Shown piece by piece: positions 60,696 through 64,000 of a stretch of DNA of 64,000 nt; position 1 is the first letter of the stretch, and each line of letters opens with the position of its first letter. A model generated the notes under the pieces. That model was not told the origin of the DNA and ran no database searches. It saw only the letters and a program-made list of their open reading frames with translations. Position numbers and translations under genes: made by a program. This stretch comes from Gnetum montanum. Taxonomy: Eukaryota; Streptophyta; Gnetopsida; Gnetales; Gnetaceae. The stretch is from contig MNCI01007670.1 of assembly GCA_015680685.1 (NCBI GenBank), positions 105,881-169,880 on the forward strand. The letters run 5' to 3'.

Positions 60696-62860
60696 CTACA
60701 AGGGGAAAGTATAAAAAAATAAAAAAAATATTAACATAAAATTTCAACACTTAGAATTTCTTAACAAATTCTACACATCCTAATCAGGGGTGAAATTAGC
60801 CTCCATAAAAAGCTCTAAGGTGTTGGTTCAAATTTGCTTGAGAAAATTCACAAAAAATAAATATATTATTAAAACCTCTCCTAGAATTGATATTATAGCC
60901 AAAACTATTATAACCAAAACATCACAACCAAAATTATGCCTTAGCTCAAAACATGCAAAAGCATCAAAACATAGAAAAAGTGGCTATAATAGAAATAAAC
61001 TTTTAAAAAAACTTACTAAAAATAGCAAGAAGCTCTTTTGTTTAAAAAACACACAAAAAATAATATTTATAACATAATTTATAAAAAAGAAAATCCCCAG
61101 GAGCATGGAGGTTGACAATTATAACTATAACAACCACATCCATCCTCAAAGGCGTAAAGTGCTACAACCAAATTTAGACCAATTAACACAACCTTATTAT
61201 AAAATTCATAAAAAAATCATCTTAGCTCTAATTTTAGCAATTCCACCATGGAAGGAACCCTGAAATCATGAATTTTCTAATCATGACCATTAGAACCAAA
61301 AACATGTAACCATTCTTACACAAAACATAGCTAGAAATAGCAAATATGTAGTTGTCACCATCAACCCCCATTCACACAATGTTAGAAAAAAATTCACCAA
61401 AAATTCATTCAAGCTCAAAACAAAGTGATTCCACCACCATTTGAAAGCCTAAATCAATTCCTATACATACATGCTTAATATAAATTCAAACATGTAGTCA
61501 AGTTCTCAAAAAAAAAAAAAAGTCATTAATTTGGATGGAAATCTGAAAAATGGCACAAGGCCTAGTTGCACAACCAAATTGAATAGCCATAACTTGATCA
61601 ATAAAACTCCAAATTAAACAAGACCATAGCCATTAAAAAGCTTAAATACAAAAATAAAAGCCAAAAATATCAAATTTTTATAAAAATAAGTATTTTTCTA
61701 ATAAAAAAATACACAACATAGCTTGGATTTTGTACTAAAAAGCATCAAAAAACACAAAATTTAACATTATATAGTTGTAGATTATAAACAAAATAGCCAA
61801 ATCAATATCTACCCATCACAAAACACACTAAAATAAAGGGTTAGGATGTCATTATAATTTAATTTTAATGAGTTCTTGACCCTAGATCTAAGAAAAACAA
61901 CCTCAACATGTAATTTTTGGAAAAAGCATCTAAAAAAGCAAGGCTACTTTCAAAACAACCTTATTTACCAAGGTGAAAATAGCAAAATAACTTTCAATCC
62001 ACATGAAAACTACCAAAACATGATAAGGGATTTCACTAAAATTTAATTTTATTGACTCATTTTGACTAGATTTGAGGAGAATGACCTATTTCTAACTAGA
62101 AAAAACACAAAAATGGCCAGAACACCATGAAAACAAGGCAAAGAATGGCCTACCTTGGGACTAATGAAGAGGTCCCTTGAATAGAAGCATCCTTGGGAAA
62201 GGTGGAGATCCTTTTGGTAGCCTCATGTGATGCTCAGATGTTAGGATTGTTGCTACCTTTCTTCATCATGACACCCAATGTTGAAAGAAGGCTTGAAATC
62301 TGAAGGAGTTAGAGCTTCAATGCTGGCCAAGAGAAGGGATGAAGAGCTTCAATGCTAAGATTCCATAAGATCAAATGCAATAATGGATACCAAGGCTCTC
62401 CTCCACTACGTTGGTTGATGAAATGGTGGTTTGTACAAGTTTTGGCATTAGAAAAGCATTAAATCTATTGTTTCCACTACAAATCCCATTGCTAATTCTA
62501 TGTATGGCAACTTCACATACACTAAAGTCCAAGGGAGGAAAAGTATCCTTCATGCTGGGAGCAGAGAGAGGGAAATAGTAATTACCTTTATTTTTCTTAA
62601 TTTTTTGATTTTTAAGTTTATAAAACCATGGGTCTTGCCCTGCGTCCTCACACATGGTGTTTATGAGTTACAAATCACATCAATGCTAGGGTTTTGACCC
62701 CTTCAACACATAGAACCATACCCAAGCCTTAACCCCCATGCATCCACATAAGGGGTACTATACTTAACATGGATACATGTCTTCCACCTCTCAAGACCAT
62801 AAAAAAAATAACTTTCTTACCATTTTTGGTAGTTGCAACTTTCATCATCCAATCCCAGGC
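60696..62860. other. AT-rich, no gene seen
   Basis: A-rich DNA upstream of the antisense gene of D2. Words such as AAAAACACAAAA and AATAGCCA recur. A possible start ATG followed by EANFTPD on the minus strand lies near 60788-60812, but no splice donor supports it. RT is not found before 64000. TTTATAAAA near 62618 could be a promoter element but is weak evidence. Confidence 0.3.
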
Positions 62861-63807
62861 TCTGAAAGGGGATCAAACTTTTCCAAAAGCAATCACCCTA
62901 GGTGTCCATGCTAGCTTATCCCCATGGAAGGGGGATCAACATGGAAAAAAGGGGGGTAACCCTCATTCATATCCCTCATTTCCCATTACACCTAGATTTG
63001 ACCCCTAGAAGGGGCCCACGTAATAAAGAATCTATCCAATCACTCTCAGTAACTCCTAAACCTTAGAAAACCTAGTCAAAAGTGGTTAAAACCTTTCAAT
63101 TTGGTGGTTCCAAACTGAGGGAGGCCTCATCCATGCTATACACCTTGGCCCTAGCATGGATGGATGGGAGGTGACACAAAATTAAATAAATTGACCACCT
63201 AGTTACCATATTTGACCTCTATACTCATGTATAGCCTCCAATAGCTTACTTTTTGCATTACAACAAGCCAATTTACAACCTTGTATTACACCCCACATTG
63301 GTGACTCCACCCTCCATTCTCTCTAGTGTGGGGCCAATGTGGAGGCTTAGGAGGTATAACATAAAAATCGTCTTCCTAACTTCTAGTGACCATAGTTCTT
63401 GCATTAACAGCCTTGGTGCCCCTCCATGACCTTTGGTGGTTAATAACCCCCTTGGCTCTTCCATGTTGGCTTACCCCTTTAGAGGGAGATCTTATCATGG
63501 AAACAAGAGGGCAACCTCAAAAATTAATCAAATAACCTTGAAAATGATAAATTTTGATATTGGACACATGCATGTCCAAAGCTAATCAAAATTTTTCAAA
63601 AAATTAGCCCCTTGGGATCTTCCACACTAGAAGCATGGAAACAAAGGGCTAACCTAAAAGAAACTAATTTAAAAGCCTTAAAACCAACAACGTTTGATCT
63701 TGGGTGATGTCCAATAGCTCTAGTAACCCTGGGAATGCACATGCATGACCAAAGCTGATCAAAATTTATCAAAAATCATCTTGTTGAAATCTTCTATGTT
63801 GGCTTAC

Positions 63808-63842
<35 letters not shown>

Positions 63843-64000
63843 NTGGAAACAAGGGGTTAACCTTAAAAACTAATCAAAAAGCATTAAAATTGAAAATTTT
63901 TGATCTTGGACAATGTCCAACAACTCTAGCAACCCTGGGAATGCACATGCATGCCAAAAACTAATCAAAATTTGTTAAAAATTAGCCCTCGTGGGATCTC
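62861..64000. repeat. Diverged tandem repeats of about 170-200 bp
   Basis: Units carry GGCTTACCCC, GGAAACAAGGGG, AACCTTAAAAACTAATC, TTTTGATCTTGG, CTCTAGYAACCCTGGGAATG, CACATGCATG and AAATTAGCCC. Copies start near 63465, 63640 and 63800, with poorer copies from about 62900. The last runs off the window. Confidence 0.7.
63809..63843. other. Poly-C run of 34 with one N
   Basis: An isolated homopolymer ending in a single N inside a tandem repeat whose other copies have CCCC or CCCCTTT here. Likely an assembly or gap-closing error. Confidence 0.85.

Noticed and set aside
1-64000. tRNA, rRNA and ordinary cellular genes
   Set aside because: No cloverleaf with promoter boxes, no rRNA-like conserved stretch and no multi-exon cellular gene outside the retroelements could be recognised.

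Overview
The window looks like intergenic nuclear DNA of a land plant with a very large, repeat-packed genome (my guess is a gymnosperm or large-genome angiosperm). It is AT-rich, I recognise no ordinary cellular gene, and almost everything I can place is an LTR retrotransposon or its remains. Decay is mostly by C-to-T and G-to-A transitions, so many stops sit where Gln or Arg codons would be, while frames often survive for kilobases.

Layout. 1-1813: minus-strand gag remains with a decayed tRNA-Asp primer site, followed by two tandem LTR-like copies (1815-4165) and AT-rich degenerate repeats (to 5690). 5695-11490 and 12785-16396: two copies (A minus, B plus) of one LTR family lying head to head; B carries gag and a 33-bp minisatellite but no pol. 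17385-20196: Ty3/gypsy pol remains with all checked catalytic acids altered, then a putative LTR. 20640-25862: unrecognised decayed coding sequence and plain AT-rich DNA. 25868-42496: element C, a 16.6-kb Tat/Ogre-like Ty3/gypsy element on the minus strand, bounded by perfect CTATT target duplications. 45490-64000: two relatives (D1, D2) in tandem on the plus strand, running beyond the window.

Most interesting: elements C and D2 both carry, between protease and RT (C) or after protease (D2), a gene on the strand opposite gag-pol, with six recognised exons and five GT-AG introns at matching places. In C it has a TATA box, sits where Ogre-type elements have an intron, and is bracketed by a family of roughly 30-bp repeats that recurs downstream of the D2 protease. 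The product is unrecognised: an N-terminal globular part, a basic patch, an acidic stretch, a coiled-coil-like part and a Gly/Asp-rich tail.

How the parts fit: LTRs supply TATA promoters for the genomic RNA. Gag, aspartic protease, RT, two RNase H domains and integrase form the copying machinery. The opposite-strand gene would be made from its own promoter, and its introns survive retrotransposition because they read backwards in the genomic RNA. Extra and antisense ORFs are known in the Tat lineage, so novelty lies in this gene, its position and its border repeats.
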